Assembly (NCBI GenBank): GCA_034717495.1
Contig: JAYELL010000038.1
Coordinates: 79,760 to 143,759 of the forward strand
Origin: Chloroflexota bacterium
GTDB lineage: Bacteria > Chloroflexota > Anaerolineae > JAAEKA01
Direction of reading: 5' to 3'
DNA length: 64,000 nucleotides
Positions within the stretch are counted from its first letter, which is position 1. Every line of letters starts with the position of its first letter. Positions 53,782 to 62,095 of this stretch are shown in pieces. A program made the position numbers and the translations under genes. A model generated the notes under the pieces. That model did not search any database. It saw only the letters and a list, made by a program, of their open reading frames with translations, and was not told the origin of the DNA.

Positions 53782-53811
53782 ATTATACGGCATTGCCTAT
53801 TGAAGGGGCAA
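53782..53811 (-). promoter_or_regulatory. Promoter of the glycan operon
   Basis: On the minus strand TTGCCC (53806-53811) and a perfect TATAAT (53782-53787) with 18-bp spacing. Confidence 0.6.
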
Positions 53812-53841
53812 GAAACGGTGGGGAGTCGAGCATGCTGGCTA

Positions 53842-53870
53842 TTGGAGCGCTGGTCAATCCATGGTAGAAT
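53842..53870 (+). promoter_or_regulatory. Promoter of the PAS-LuxR regulator
   Basis: TTGGAG (53842-53847) and TAGAAT (53865-53870) with 17-bp spacing. Confidence 0.6.
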
Positions 53871-53921
53871 AGTGCATCTGATCTAGTGAATTTGTACTGT
53901 GTGTGAACGAAGGTTTTGGCG

Positions 53922-54593
53922 ATGCAAGCGATATTGCGGGCATTCGACAGCGCGGCCGACGGCGTTTTTGTGATCGATGAGGACCAGCGGATTGTCTATT
54001 GGAACCGTGCCGCTCAGGACATTTTGGGCTATCGGCCAGAGGATGTGTTGGGCCGTTCCTGTCACGAAATCATCAGGGGACGCGATGACGATGATCGGGC
54101 CTGGTGTCGTGCCAACTGCCACGTAACGCTGACGGCGCAGGCCGGGGATCAAATCGATACTTTCAACACGTGTGCCCGTGCAAAGTCGGGGGAGCTGGCC
54201 TGGATAAACGTGACCATCCTTTCTCTTCGATTGTCGGAGGAGGTTGGCTTGCCGTTGGTGGTTCATCTTTTCCGTGATGCCAGCCAGATAAAACAACAGG
54301 AGCAATTTACCAGGGAAATCACGTCGGTAGTCCAGGCGTTGGATCAACCGCCCTCCGTTTCACCGGTTGCGCCTCAAACCACTGACACTGCGCCGAGCAA
54401 TTTGACTGCGCGGGAGCAGGAAGTGCTGGTCTTGATGGCCCACGGCTTGAGCACCGGCGAGATATCCAGCACCCTGTCCATTTCTTCCTCAACGACCCGT
54501 AATCACATCCAGAATATCCTCCAGAAACTGCGGGTGCACAGCCGTGCCGCCGCGGTTGCCTATGCCTATGAGCATGGGCTTCTCTCCTCATAA
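53922..54593 (+). CDS. PAS-domain LuxR-family transcriptional regulator
   Basis: A 223-residue protein: a PAS sensor (~1-120; ADGVFVIDEDQRIVYWNRAA) and a C-terminal LuxR/GerE helix-turn-helix (~155-220; LTAREQEVLVLMAHGLSTGE). The PAS loop has four Cys (CHEIIRG..., WCRANC, FNTCARAK), a pattern seen in PAS domains that sense redox state or bind a cofactor. It lies two genes upstream of cooS and is a plausible redox or energy-state regulator of the acs operon (inference). AAGG at 53910-53913 supports ATG 53922. Confidence 0.85.
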   Translation: MQAILRAFDSAADGVFVIDEDQRIVYWNRAAQDILGYRPEDVLGRSCHEIIRGRDDDDRAWCRANCHVTLTAQAGDQIDTFNTCARAKSGELAWINVTILSLRLSEEVGLPLVVHLFRDASQIKQQEQFTREITSVVQALDQPPSVSPVAPQTTDTAPSNLTAREQEVLVLMAHGLSTGEISSTLSISSSTTRNHIQNILQKLRVHSRAAAVAYAYEHGLLSS

Positions 54594-54648
54594 GATTAAT
54601 CCTCCTGTTAGCGATAGGAACCGTCGTCTCTTGTAGGATTCCATGAAA

Positions 54649-54685
54649 ATGATGCATTTGCACTAGGGGAAATGATGTAATTGCA
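54649..54685. promoter_or_regulatory. Two 14-base direct repeats ATGATGNANTTGCA
   Basis: ATGATGCATTTGCA (54649-54662) and ATGATGTAATTGCA (54672-54685) are spaced 23 bases start to start, about two helical turns. A TATAGT (54711-54716) lies just downstream. The arrangement suits a dimeric activator upstream of the MerR/HMA gene. Confidence 0.5.
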
Positions 54686-54721
54686 TCTTCCCCCCGATTC
54701 GATTCTCCTGTATAGTTAGCT

Positions 54722-54756
54722 AGAGCGTCTAAAACGCTCAAAACGCTCAAAACGCT
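54722..54756. repeat. AAAACGCTC tandem triplet with hairpin
   Basis: Three perfect 9-base repeats (54730-54738, 54739-54747, 54748-54756). GAGCGT (54722-54727) can pair with ACGCTC (54733-54738). It lies in the probable leader of the MerR/HMA mRNA. Confidence 0.7.
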
Positions 54757-54877
54757 CACATCTGGCAATGAGGCGAGATGGACCCGATTTGTCACGCAAA
54801 TCACCATCGAGACCTGGTGAGCGTGAGCTTTTTTTTGGGACGTAGCCCACGAAGTGGACCACGTGAGGAGAGAGTTT

Positions 54878-55405
54878 ATGACAACACGCACCGAGTCGGG
54901 CTCGCGCATGCTTGGCCGAGCCCAAGTCGCCGATATCTTTGGTGTGTCTCCCAGCACGGTCACCCGTTGGGCCGACGCAGGAATGCTTCCGACCATCAAG
55001 ACCCTGGGAGGACACCGCCGATATGACGCAAAGGTCGTCATGGAGTTAGCCAATCAATTTGGCAAGGAGTTCATTGTTATGGAGGAATTGATCATCGGTG
55101 TGCCGAGTATGTATGCCGATCATCACGTGCTCACCGTGCGTGAGGCGCTGCTTAGCATTGACGGCGTAGAAGAGGTAGAGGCCAGCGCCGCTTTCAAGAC
55201 GGTGAGGGTTTTCTTCGACGCCAACGTGGTGAATGCGCAGATCATCGCCGTTGCGCTGCAGGATGCTGGTTATGCACCTGCGGGACTGGCGATGGCGGAG
55301 ATTGCTGTCGTTCCGGTGTCGGATGGTAAAAGGGATCCGGCCTGGGCTCAACTCAACATGCGCACAGTCGAAACACACCCCGCGGAACTAGGGGCCGTCG
55401 CGTAG
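54878..55405 (+). CDS. MerR/BldC-type DNA-binding protein with HMA-like domain
   Basis: A 175-residue regulator. Residues ~10-60 form a MerR/excisionase-type winged helix (LGRAQVADIFGVSPSTVTRW and TLGGHRRYD). Residues ~70-140 look like a ferredoxin-fold heavy-metal-associated domain (LTVREALLSIDGVEEVEAS... VRVFFD), but the metal-binding CxxC is replaced by a Cys-free segment around GVPSMYADHH. It may sense something other than a soft metal. It is directly upstream of cooS. GTGAGGAGAG before ATG 54878 fixes the start. Confidence 0.78.
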   Translation: MTTRTESGSRMLGRAQVADIFGVSPSTVTRWADAGMLPTIKTLGGHRRYDAKVVMELANQFGKEFIVMEELIIGVPSMYADHHVLTVREALLSIDGVEEVEASAAFKTVRVFFDANVVNAQIIAVALQDAGYAPAGLAMAEIAVVPVSDGKRDPAWAQLNMRTVETHPAELGAVA

Positions 55406-55425
55406 GTTCGATAAATAAATATATG

Positions 55426-55534
55426 GAAGTAGACAAGTAGCCAGGGCGCAAAGTAAGCTTGTGCTTGTTTCTAAAACACGAGTTTCCTTGCTTCCTTATC
55501 TACTTGTGTACTTGTTTACTTTATTTACTCCCCA
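55426..55534. repeat. Octamer arms upstream of cooS, GAAGTAGA / CTTGTNTA words
   Basis: The left arm (55426-55457) has GAAGTAGA, CAAGTAGC and AAAGTAAG; the right arm (55487-55534) has CTTGCTTC, CTTATCTA, CTTGTGTA, CTTGTTTA, CTTTATTT, ACTCCCCA, all in phase. The right arm runs directly into the cooS ribosome binding site. It has the same vocabulary as 29681-30118. Confidence 0.85.
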
Positions 55535-55546
55535 AGGAGATCACTC

Positions 55547-57553
55547 ATGGCACGAAAGAAAGCGCGAGATGTAACCGAACGCTCGATGGATCCGGCAGCC
55601 CAGGAAATGCTGATCAAAGCGGACCTGTTGGGCATCGAGACTGCGTTCACCCGAACCGAAAACATGCCCGCCTGTACCATAGGAAGCGGACAGAAAGGTG
55701 TGTGCTGCAAGAACTGCTTTATGGGCCCCTGCCGCATCACCAAGGATGGCCAGGTGGGCGTTTGCGGTGCAACACTGGAAACCATCGCCGCTCGCAACAT
55801 GGCCAGGGCCATTGCTGCCGGCGCGGCGGCCCACTCCGACCACGGTCGTGATCTTGTCTTCACTCTGGAGGCCGTAGCCAAAGGTGAGGCACCCGGTTAC
55901 GTCATCCGTGACGTGGCCAAACTGTGGGACGTGGCCCATCGCGTGGGAATCCCCACCGAGGGACGCCCGGTCAATGACGTGGCACTGGACGTGGCAAACA
56001 AGGCCATGTCCGAGTTCGGCCAGCAGCGGGGTGAACTGGTTTATCTGAAACGGGCGCCCAAGAAGCGCTACGAAATGTGGGGCAAGCAGGACCTCAAACC
56101 GCGCGGTATTGACCGTGAGGTGGTGGACATCCTGCACCGCACGCACATTGGCGATGACCAGGACCCGGTCCACATTCTCAAGGGCGCCATTCGCACGGCA
56201 CTCTCCGATGGCTGGGGTGGCAGCATGTGGGCTACCGAGGTCAGTGACATCCTTTTTGGCACTCCCAGCCCTAGCGTGAGCCAGGTTAACCTTGGCGTTC
56301 TTAAAGATGATGAGGTCAACATCCTGGTACACGGCCACGAACCGACCCTTAGCGAGATGATCCTGACCGCAGTCTATGACCCCGAGCTGATCGAATATGC
56401 CAAGTCCAAGGGAGCCAATGGAATCGCCCTGGCTGGCATCTGCTGCACCGCCAACGAGATCATGATGCGCCAGGGCGTACCCAGCGCCGGCAATTTCCTG
56501 CACCAGGAACTGGCCATTCTCACCGGCGCGGTCGAGGCCATGGTGGTGGACGTGCAGTGTATCATGCAGGCCCTGCCCAACCTGGCCGAGAACTTCCATA
56601 CCAAAGTGATCACGACCTCGCCCAAGGTGATGATGACCGGCGCCATCCACATGGAGTTTGACGAGCATCATGCCCAGGAGGTGGCCCGGGACATCGTGCG
56701 GCTGGCTATCGACAATTATCCTAACCGCGAGGTCGACAAAGTCACCATCCCCGACGTAACGGAAGATCTGGTGCCTGGCTTCAGCCACGAGTACCTCAAC
56801 TACATGCTGGGCGGCAGCTTCCGCGGTTCCTTCCGGCCACTCAACGATGCCATCATGTCGGGCCGCATTCGCGGCGCCGCCGCCATCGTGGGTTGCAACA
56901 ATCCCAAGATGACCCAGGACAAGGGTCACATGGACATCACTACCGAGTTGCTCAAGAACGACGTGCTGGTGGTACAGACCGGCTGTGGCGCCATCGCCGC
57001 TGCCAAGTACGGCTACCTGCTGGGCGAGGCAGCCATGGAAGTGGCCGGCCCCGGCCTGCGCGAGGTCTGCGAAACGGTGGGCATCCCGCCAGTTCTGCAC
57101 ATGGGCTCCTGTGTCGACAACTCCCGTATCCTCACCGTGTTGACCCAGATGGCCACCGAGGGAGGACTGGGCGAGGATGTGGACGACCTTCCCGCCGTCG
57201 GCATCGCCCCCGAATGGATGAGCGAAAAGGCGCTGTCCATCGGTACCTATGCGGCGGCCAGCGGCGCCTACGTGCTCTTCGGAATAGACTCGCCTGTCGA
57301 GTTCAGCGAAGAGGTGACCGAGATCATGTCCCAGGGATGGGAAGAGATGATCGGTGGCAAAGTGGAATTCGTCCGCGACCCACAGGAAATCGTGCGCCGC
57401 AGCCTGGAGCACATGGACAAAAAGCGGGCCGCGCTGAAGCTGCCCGAATACGACCCCACTCGCTTCGGCGACAGTGGCGATTACCCGATCGACGACTTCC
57501 TGAGCATGCCTGAAGAAGAGCAACAGGCGGCGCTCTACGGCGTGCCCGCGTAG
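55547..57553 (+). CDS. acsA/cooS: Anaerobic carbon monoxide dehydrogenase catalytic subunit
   Basis: A 668-residue Ni-Fe CODH interconverting CO2 and CO. Clusters B and D use Cys43, Cys53, Cys54, Cys57, Cys62 and Cys73. The Ni-Fe-S C-cluster region shows VHGHEPT with its His, GICCTANE, VDVQCIMQ, IVGCNNPK, QTGCGAIAAAKYG and MGSCVDNSR. In this operon it supplies CO to AcsB through the internal tunnel of the CODH/ACS complex. AAGGAG precedes the ATG. The spacing of the first Cys differs by a few residues from the best-studied enzymes. Confidence 0.96.
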   Translation: MARKKARDVTERSMDPAAQEMLIKADLLGIETAFTRTENMPACTIGSGQKGVCCKNCFMGPCRITKDGQVGVCGATLETIAARNMARAIAAGAAAHSDHGRDLVFTLEAVAKGEAPGYVIRDVAKLWDVAHRVGIPTEGRPVNDVALDVANKAMSEFGQQRGELVYLKRAPKKRYEMWGKQDLKPRGIDREVVDILHRTHIGDDQDPVHILKGAIRTALSDGWGGSMWATEVSDILFGTPSPSVSQVNLGVLKDDEVNILVHGHEPTLSEMILTAVYDPELIEYAKSKGANGIALAGICCTANEIMMRQGVPSAGNFLHQELAILTGAVEAMVVDVQCIMQALPNLAENFHTKVITTSPKVMMTGAIHMEFDEHHAQEVARDIVRLAIDNYPNREVDKVTIPDVTEDLVPGFSHEYLNYMLGGSFRGSFRPLNDAIMSGRIRGAAAIVGCNNPKMTQDKGHMDITTELLKNDVLVVQTGCGAIAAAKYGYLLGEAAMEVAGPGLREVCETVGIPPVLHMGSCVDNSRILTVLTQMATEGGLGEDVDDLPAVGIAPEWMSEKALSIGTYAAASGAYVLFGIDSPVEFSEEVTEIMSQGWEEMIGGKVEFVRDPQEIVRRSLEHMDKKRAALKLPEYDPTRFGDSGDYPIDDFLSMPEEEQQAALYGVPA

Positions 57554-57569
57554 CGGAGCAGGACCAGAC

Positions 57570-58060
57570 GATCGGAGGTCAGAGGTTCAGAAATCAGAGG
57601 TTAGCAGCAGATCAGAATCGTGGAGGGGGAGGACCATGTAAATCCGGTCAGTGAAGGATCTGTCTGTGTACAGGAAGGCGTACCAATTGGCAATGGAGAT
57701 ATTCGACATCAGCAAGCAGTGGCCACTCGATGAGTGCTATGCTTTGACCGGGCAGGTCCGACGATCATTCCGGTCAGTGTGCAGCAATATGCGAGAAGCC
57801 TGGGCAAAACGCTTTTACCCAGCGCATTTCGTTAGCAAGCTGACCGATGCTGATGGCGAAAATGCCGAGACAGAGACCTGGCTCGATTTCGCACAAGACA
57901 GTGGGTATCTGTCAGCAACTGATCATGATCGTCTGATCAGTGAAACCAGGCAGATCGGCGCAATGCTCGGATCGATGATTCACAAACCCGAGCCGTTTCT
58001 CCTGCGCAAACGTTTCTAGCCATTGCGCCACTCTGACACTCTGACACTCTGGTACTCCGG
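57570..58060. repeat. Octamer arms split around the four-helix-bundle gene
   Basis: The left arm 57570-57617 has GATCGGAG, GTCAGAGG, TTCAGAAA, TCAGAGGT, TAGCAGCA, GATCAGAA. The right arm is at about 58030-58060 with GACACTCT, GACACTCT, GGTACTCC. They use the same words as the complete elements at 60324, 61984 and 62344, but here the left arm follows cooS and the right arm precedes acsB, with the four-helix-bundle gene between. Confidence 0.85.
57651..58019 (+). CDS. Four-helix-bundle protein (23S rRNA IVP family) with damaged start
   Basis: About 122 residues of the four-helix-bundle family known from 23S rRNA intervening sequences: KDLSVYRKAYQLAMEIFDIS, ALTGQVRRSFRSVCSNMREAW, then a degenerate third helix and LGSMIHKPEPF. 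A strong site GGAGGGGGAGGA precedes ATG 57636, but the second codon is TAA; in the same frame IRSVKDL continues. The original start is therefore interrupted by a nonsense codon, and translation must begin at GTG 57651 if at all. It is inserted between cooS and acsB. Its function is unknown. Confidence 0.75.
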   Translation: MKDLSVYRKAYQLAMEIFDISKQWPLDECYALTGQVRRSFRSVCSNMREAWAKRFYPAHFVSKLTDADGENAETETWLDFAQDSGYLSATDHDRLISETRQIGAMLGSMIHKPEPFLLRKRF

Positions 58061-58079
58061 CAACAAGGAGAACAAACAA

Positions 58080-60323
58080 ATGTCCCGATATATCGCAACC
58101 CGAGCGATCCGAGGCGCGAACCTGCTGGTTAACGAGGCCGATGAGTTGCTGGCGAAGACCATCGCCGAGTACGGCCCCGACGCGCCGGTTGCTTTTCCCA
58201 ATACAGCCTACCACCTGCCCACCATCAACGGCATGCTGGACGTACAGGTAGAGACGCTGGGGCAGCTCGAGCCGGTGCTGAAACAAGCCCGCGGCCTGCT
58301 CCATCCCATGCCCGCCGACTGTCGCTGGATGCCTTACCTGGGCGAAACGCTGGACAGCGGCATGGCAACGCTGTTTGCTGCTGAGGCTATCGAAGCGATG
58401 CGCTTTGTCAAGGGTGAGGAACCCCAGCGCATCCCTGACTTCTCTGCCAATGGGGACAACGGCTATCTCAACGGCCCGATCGACGACGTGCAGCTACGCA
58501 CATGGGGCATCGCTTTGGTGGATGGTCGTATGCCCGGCTTTGCAGCCATAGTTGGCTGCGCGAAAAGCAACGAGGTAGCGGTCAAGATCGTGCGCGAGCT
58601 GCAGCAGCGCAGCATCCTGATCTTCCTCAGCGGCAACGTCAACGGTCGTAGTATCATCCATCAGCTCCAGGAGGAAGGGGTGGAGATGGGCTACGACACC
58701 TACATCGTTCCCTTTGGCCTGGATACCCTGAGCGCTATCTACGCGCTGGGCTTTGCTACTCGCTCGGCGCTGACCTTTGGCGGCCTCAAACCAGGCCAGG
58801 CCCGCGAAATCCTTCTCTACAATCGGGCTCGCGTCTTTGCCTTCGTGCTTGCACTGGGCGAGGTGGACGATCTGAAGTACGCGGCCGCGGCCGGTGCCCT
58901 CAACTACGGCTTCCCGGTGATCGCCGACACGGTGATTCCCCAGATCTTGCCAACCGGTGTGACCCAGTACGAACATGTCATCTCAATGCCCTTCAACACT
59001 GTTCCGGGCAAGGATGACCTGGAGCGCGCCGAAAAAATCGTCCAGAAGGCCATCGAGACTCGTGGTGTTAAGATCCAGATCACCGAGGTACCGGTACCCG
59101 TGCCCTACGGCTCTGCGTTCGAGGGGGAGGTTGTGCGCAAAAAGGATATGCGCGTTGAGTTTGGCGGCAAGTACAGCCGGGCCTTCGAGTATCTGCGCAT
59201 GGTCGACATGGATGAGGTTGAAGATGGAAAGATCGAGGTCATCGGCCCCGGCTTCGATGAGCTGGATGCAGGCAGCGCCACCGACCTGGCTATCATCGTC
59301 GAGGTGGCCGGCCGCAAGATGCAAACCGACTTCGAACCGGTGCTGGAACGCCAGGTGCACTATTTCGTCAATGGTGCCAGCGGAATCCAGCACATTGGCC
59401 AGCGGGATATCGCCTGGATTCGCATCAGCAAGACGGCTGCAGAAAAGGGCTTTGACCTGAAACACTTTGGCGACATCTTGTACGCGCGTCTCCACGGCGA
59501 GTTCGGTGCCATTGTAGACAAGGTACAGGTCAAGATCATCACCGATCCCGCACTGCACGCCGAGTGGCTCGATCGGGCCCGCACTGCCTATGTCGAGCGC
59601 AACGAGCGCATGGGCTCCCTCAAGGACGACAGTGTGGGTGAATTCTACACCTGCACCTTATGCCAGAGCTTCGCTCCCACCCATGTATGCATCGTTAGCC
59701 CGGAACGACTGGGCCTGTGTGGTGCCTACAACTGGCTGGACTGCAAAGCCAGCCACGAGATCAACCCCACCGGCCCCAACCAGCCTATCCCACTGGGCGA
59801 TACCATCGACCCGGTCAAGGGCTACTGGACCGGCACCAATGATACAGCGGTATCGATGAGCCAGGGCACCGTCGATACCGTGGCCATGTACTCGATCATG
59901 GAGAATCCCATGACCGCCTGCGGTTGCTTCGAGTGCATCGTCATGCTCATTCCCGAGGCCAACGGCGTCATGGTCGTCAGCCGCGAGGATACCAGCATGA
60001 CCCCGGCGGGTATGACCTTTAGCACCATGGCCGGCATGGCCGGCGGTGGCCTGCAGACGCCGGGTGTGATGGGCGTGGGCAAGTTCTACCTGACCAGCCC
60101 CAAGTTCATCTCTTCCGACGGCGGCTTCAAGCGGGTGGTGTGGATGAGCAGCGTGCTCAAAAAGACCATGGCCGATGAGTTCAAGGCCGTGGCCGAGCGC
60201 GAGGGTGAGCCCGATCTGATGGACAAGATCGCCGACGAAACCAAATGTTCCGAGGTGGACGGTCTGCTCGAGTGGATGGAAGAGGTCGAACACCCGGCCC
60301 TGTTCATGGATCCGATTTTCTAG
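58080..60323 (+). CDS. acsB: CO dehydrogenase/acetyl-CoA synthase catalytic subunit
   Basis: A 747-residue bacterial-type ACS joining CO, a corrinoid methyl group and CoA into acetyl-CoA. The A-cluster ligands are all present: Cys525, Cys528, Cys537 and Cys547 for the 4Fe-4S part and the Cys614-Gly-Cys616 motif for the distal nickel. All are offset by 19 from the Moorella numbering (506, 509, 518, 528, 595, 597), so spacing is exactly conserved. The N-terminal CODH-binding domain (~1-310) is present, unlike in archaeal CdhC. AAGGAG fixes ATG 58080; the upstream frame lies in the repeat. Confidence 0.96.
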   Translation: MSRYIATRAIRGANLLVNEADELLAKTIAEYGPDAPVAFPNTAYHLPTINGMLDVQVETLGQLEPVLKQARGLLHPMPADCRWMPYLGETLDSGMATLFAAEAIEAMRFVKGEEPQRIPDFSANGDNGYLNGPIDDVQLRTWGIALVDGRMPGFAAIVGCAKSNEVAVKIVRELQQRSILIFLSGNVNGRSIIHQLQEEGVEMGYDTYIVPFGLDTLSAIYALGFATRSALTFGGLKPGQAREILLYNRARVFAFVLALGEVDDLKYAAAAGALNYGFPVIADTVIPQILPTGVTQYEHVISMPFNTVPGKDDLERAEKIVQKAIETRGVKIQITEVPVPVPYGSAFEGEVVRKKDMRVEFGGKYSRAFEYLRMVDMDEVEDGKIEVIGPGFDELDAGSATDLAIIVEVAGRKMQTDFEPVLERQVHYFVNGASGIQHIGQRDIAWIRISKTAAEKGFDLKHFGDILYARLHGEFGAIVDKVQVKIITDPALHAEWLDRARTAYVERNERMGSLKDDSVGEFYTCTLCQSFAPTHVCIVSPERLGLCGAYNWLDCKASHEINPTGPNQPIPLGDTIDPVKGYWTGTNDTAVSMSQGTVDTVAMYSIMENPMTACGCFECIVMLIPEANGVMVVSREDTSMTPAGMTFSTMAGMAGGGLQTPGVMGVGKFYLTSPKFISSDGGFKRVVWMSSVLKKTMADEFKAVAEREGEPDLMDKIADETKCSEVDGLLEWMEEVEHPALFMDPIF

Positions 60324-60426
60324 GTCAGAGGATCGGAATATCAGAGTCTCAGAGCGTCAGATTACCAGGGAAACGCCGATAGCAAGGATATTCGACACTC
60401 TGAGACTCCGAAACTCTGACACTCCG
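60324..60426. repeat. Octamer-phased hairpin between acsB and the CBS gene
   Basis: The left arm has GTCAGAGG, ATCGGAAT, ATCAGAGT, CTCAGAGC, GTCAGATT (60324-60363); the right arm has GACACTCT, GAGACTCC, GAAACTCT, GACACTCC (60394-60425). GAGTCTCAGAG (60344-60354) and CTCTGAGACTC (60398-60408) are perfectly complementary over 11 bp. Confidence 0.92.
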
Positions 60427-60450
60427 GTCCCCGGTCAACCATGATCTAAC

Positions 60451-60921
60451 ATGCCTACACCCATCCTCGTTCGCGACATCATGCGAGTCGGCGTACCCAC
60501 CTGTAGCGAGAAGTCGCCTCTGAGCGAGGCGGCCCGGCTGCTGGTGGCGCGCAACGTCAGCGCATTGATCGTGTTGGATGAGGATGGCAATATGGTCGGA
60601 TGGGTTGGCGAGCAGCATGTGGCAGGGGCGATCGACCGTGACTACAGCACCCTGACAGCTGCCGATGTCATGGATGAAGCGATTCCTGAGGTGCCGCCCG
60701 ACGTGCCGGCTGCTGCCGCGGCCCACTTCATGATGGACCGGGGCCTGCGCCAGGTCTTTCTGAGCCACAACGCCGCGGGCGTCCGCTATCCGGCAGCGGT
60801 GTTGACTCTGCAGGATGTGGTACGCATCGTGGGAGGCCTGGATCGGGCACCGGGCGTTGGTGTTGGCGCCGAGAGGCCCTCTCCCATCGATCTATTCAAA
60901 CACCGCTATGGGTTGGCGTAA
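60451..60921 (+). CDS. CBS-domain-pair protein
   Basis: A 156-residue protein consisting of two CBS motifs (LVRDIMRVGVPTCSE... and AADVMDEAIPEVPP...). CBS pairs usually bind adenine nucleotides and regulate a partner. Being inside the acs operon, it might report energy charge to the CODH/ACS system; this is inference. No DNA-binding domain. It starts about 130 bases after acsB, behind an octamer hairpin. Confidence 0.85.
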   Translation: MPTPILVRDIMRVGVPTCSEKSPLSEAARLLVARNVSALIVLDEDGNMVGWVGEQHVAGAIDRDYSTLTAADVMDEAIPEVPPDVPAAAAAHFMMDRGLRQVFLSHNAAGVRYPAAVLTLQDVVRIVGGLDRAPGVGVGAERPSPIDLFKHRYGLA

Positions 60922-61000
60922 CAATCCATTCAAGAATGATTGCGACACCACGCAACCATGAAAAATCCGCTGGTTCTCCCGAAAGGAGCTGTGCAGCAAG

Positions 61001-61984
61001 ATGGCTGTGACTATTCCTAAACAGAAGTATACTGGTGCGGTGAGAGAAGTTGTCATCGGCGCTACAGAGGAGGAAGGTGGCACGCGCTCCCATACCGTCA
61101 CCGTGGGTGGCGAGACGACGCTGCCCTTCCTGTTTCACGAGGGCGACATGCCCAATCCACCGCGCATCGCGGTTGAAATCGCCGATCGCCGGCCCAAGGA
61201 TTGGTCCCCTCTTCTATTCGATGCCTGGGGCGACGTGGTCGATGATCTGGCTGCCTGGGCCAAGGCTGCCGAGGCCACCGGAGCCGACCTGATTCTGCTC
61301 AAATTGACCGGACCTGTGCAGCGCGCTGACGGCAGTACCCCCACAATCGACGAGGCCCGCGAGGCCGTTCGCACCGTCCTGGAGGCCACCGGACTGCCAT
61401 TGATGGTATTTGGACCGGGCCAGGTGGACCTGGATAACGAATTGCTGGTGGCTGTGGCCGAGGAGGGGGATGGCGAACGGCTGGTTCTGGGTGTCTGCGA
61501 GGATAAAAACTATCGTACCATCGTGGCAGCGGCTATCGCCCACGGGCATCTGGTGGACAGCCGGACACCTATGGATGTCAACCTGTCCAAGCAGCTGGTG
61601 ATCCTGGTCCGGGATGTGGGCCTTTCTCAGGAACGCATTTTGATGGATCCCAGTACCGGCGCTCTGGGCTATGGTATCGAGTATGGCTACAGCGTTATGG
61701 AACGCCTGCGCCTGGCTGCATTGAGCGGTGATGCCATGACCCAGCAGCCTATGCTGGTTACCCCGGGCGAAGAAGCCTGGAAGCTCAAGGAGTCCAAGGT
61801 TGGCGAGGGAGTTCCTGAAGCCTGGGGCGACTGGGCCGAACGGTCCGTCACCTGGGAGGTGCTCACCGCGACAACCTTACTGCAATCGGGTGCCGACATT
61901 GTGGTGCTACGGCATCCCGAAAGCGTGAAACAGGTTCATGCGACGATCGAGCGCCTGATGACACCGGCAGCCAATGGCACATGA
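61001..61984 (+). CDS. acsD: CO dehydrogenase/acetyl-CoA synthase delta subunit (corrinoid protein small subunit)
   Basis: A 327-residue TIM-barrel subunit of the corrinoid iron-sulfur protein. It pairs with AcsC to carry the methyl group from methyltetrahydrofolate to AcsB. Family features are the early PKQKYTGAVREVVIGA, a central TGPVQRADG, LVDSRTPMDVNLSKQL, LMDPSTGALGYGIEYGYSVMER and TNL-like late segments. AAAGGAG precedes the ATG. Confidence 0.94.
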   Translation: MAVTIPKQKYTGAVREVVIGATEEEGGTRSHTVTVGGETTLPFLFHEGDMPNPPRIAVEIADRRPKDWSPLLFDAWGDVVDDLAAWAKAAEATGADLILLKLTGPVQRADGSTPTIDEAREAVRTVLEATGLPLMVFGPGQVDLDNELLVAVAEEGDGERLVLGVCEDKNYRTIVAAAIAHGHLVDSRTPMDVNLSKQLVILVRDVGLSQERILMDPSTGALGYGIEYGYSVMERLRLAALSGDAMTQQPMLVTPGEEAWKLKESKVGEGVPEAWGDWAERSVTWEVLTATTLLQSGADIVVLRHPESVKQVHATIERLMTPAANGT

Positions 61985-62080
61985 TCAGAGGATCAGAATG
62001 CCAGAGGGCAATCGTTCTTGTGAATTTCTGACATTCTGAGACTCCGACACCCTGAGACTCCGACACTCTGAAACCCTGCC
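61984..62080. repeat. Octamer-phased hairpin between acsD and the NifU-like gene
   Basis: TCAGAATG (61995-62002) pairs with CATTCTGA (62032-62039) within a longer imperfect stem. The right arm continues in phase with GAGACTCC, GACACCCT, GAGACTCC, GACACTCT, GAAACCCT up to the next ribosome binding site. Confidence 0.88.
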
Positions 62081-62095
62081 CCAAGGAGAACCCAC

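Noticed and set aside
54730-54756. AAAACGCTC repeats as CRISPR or iteron origin
   Set aside because: Only three contiguous 9-base copies without spacers, and no replication gene nearby.
55541-57523. A 660-codon open frame antisense to cooS
   Set aside because: It mirrors cooS, whose metal-binding cysteines are fully conserved; the antisense product is rich in His/Gly/Val and resembles no family. Long antisense frames are expected in GC-rich genes.
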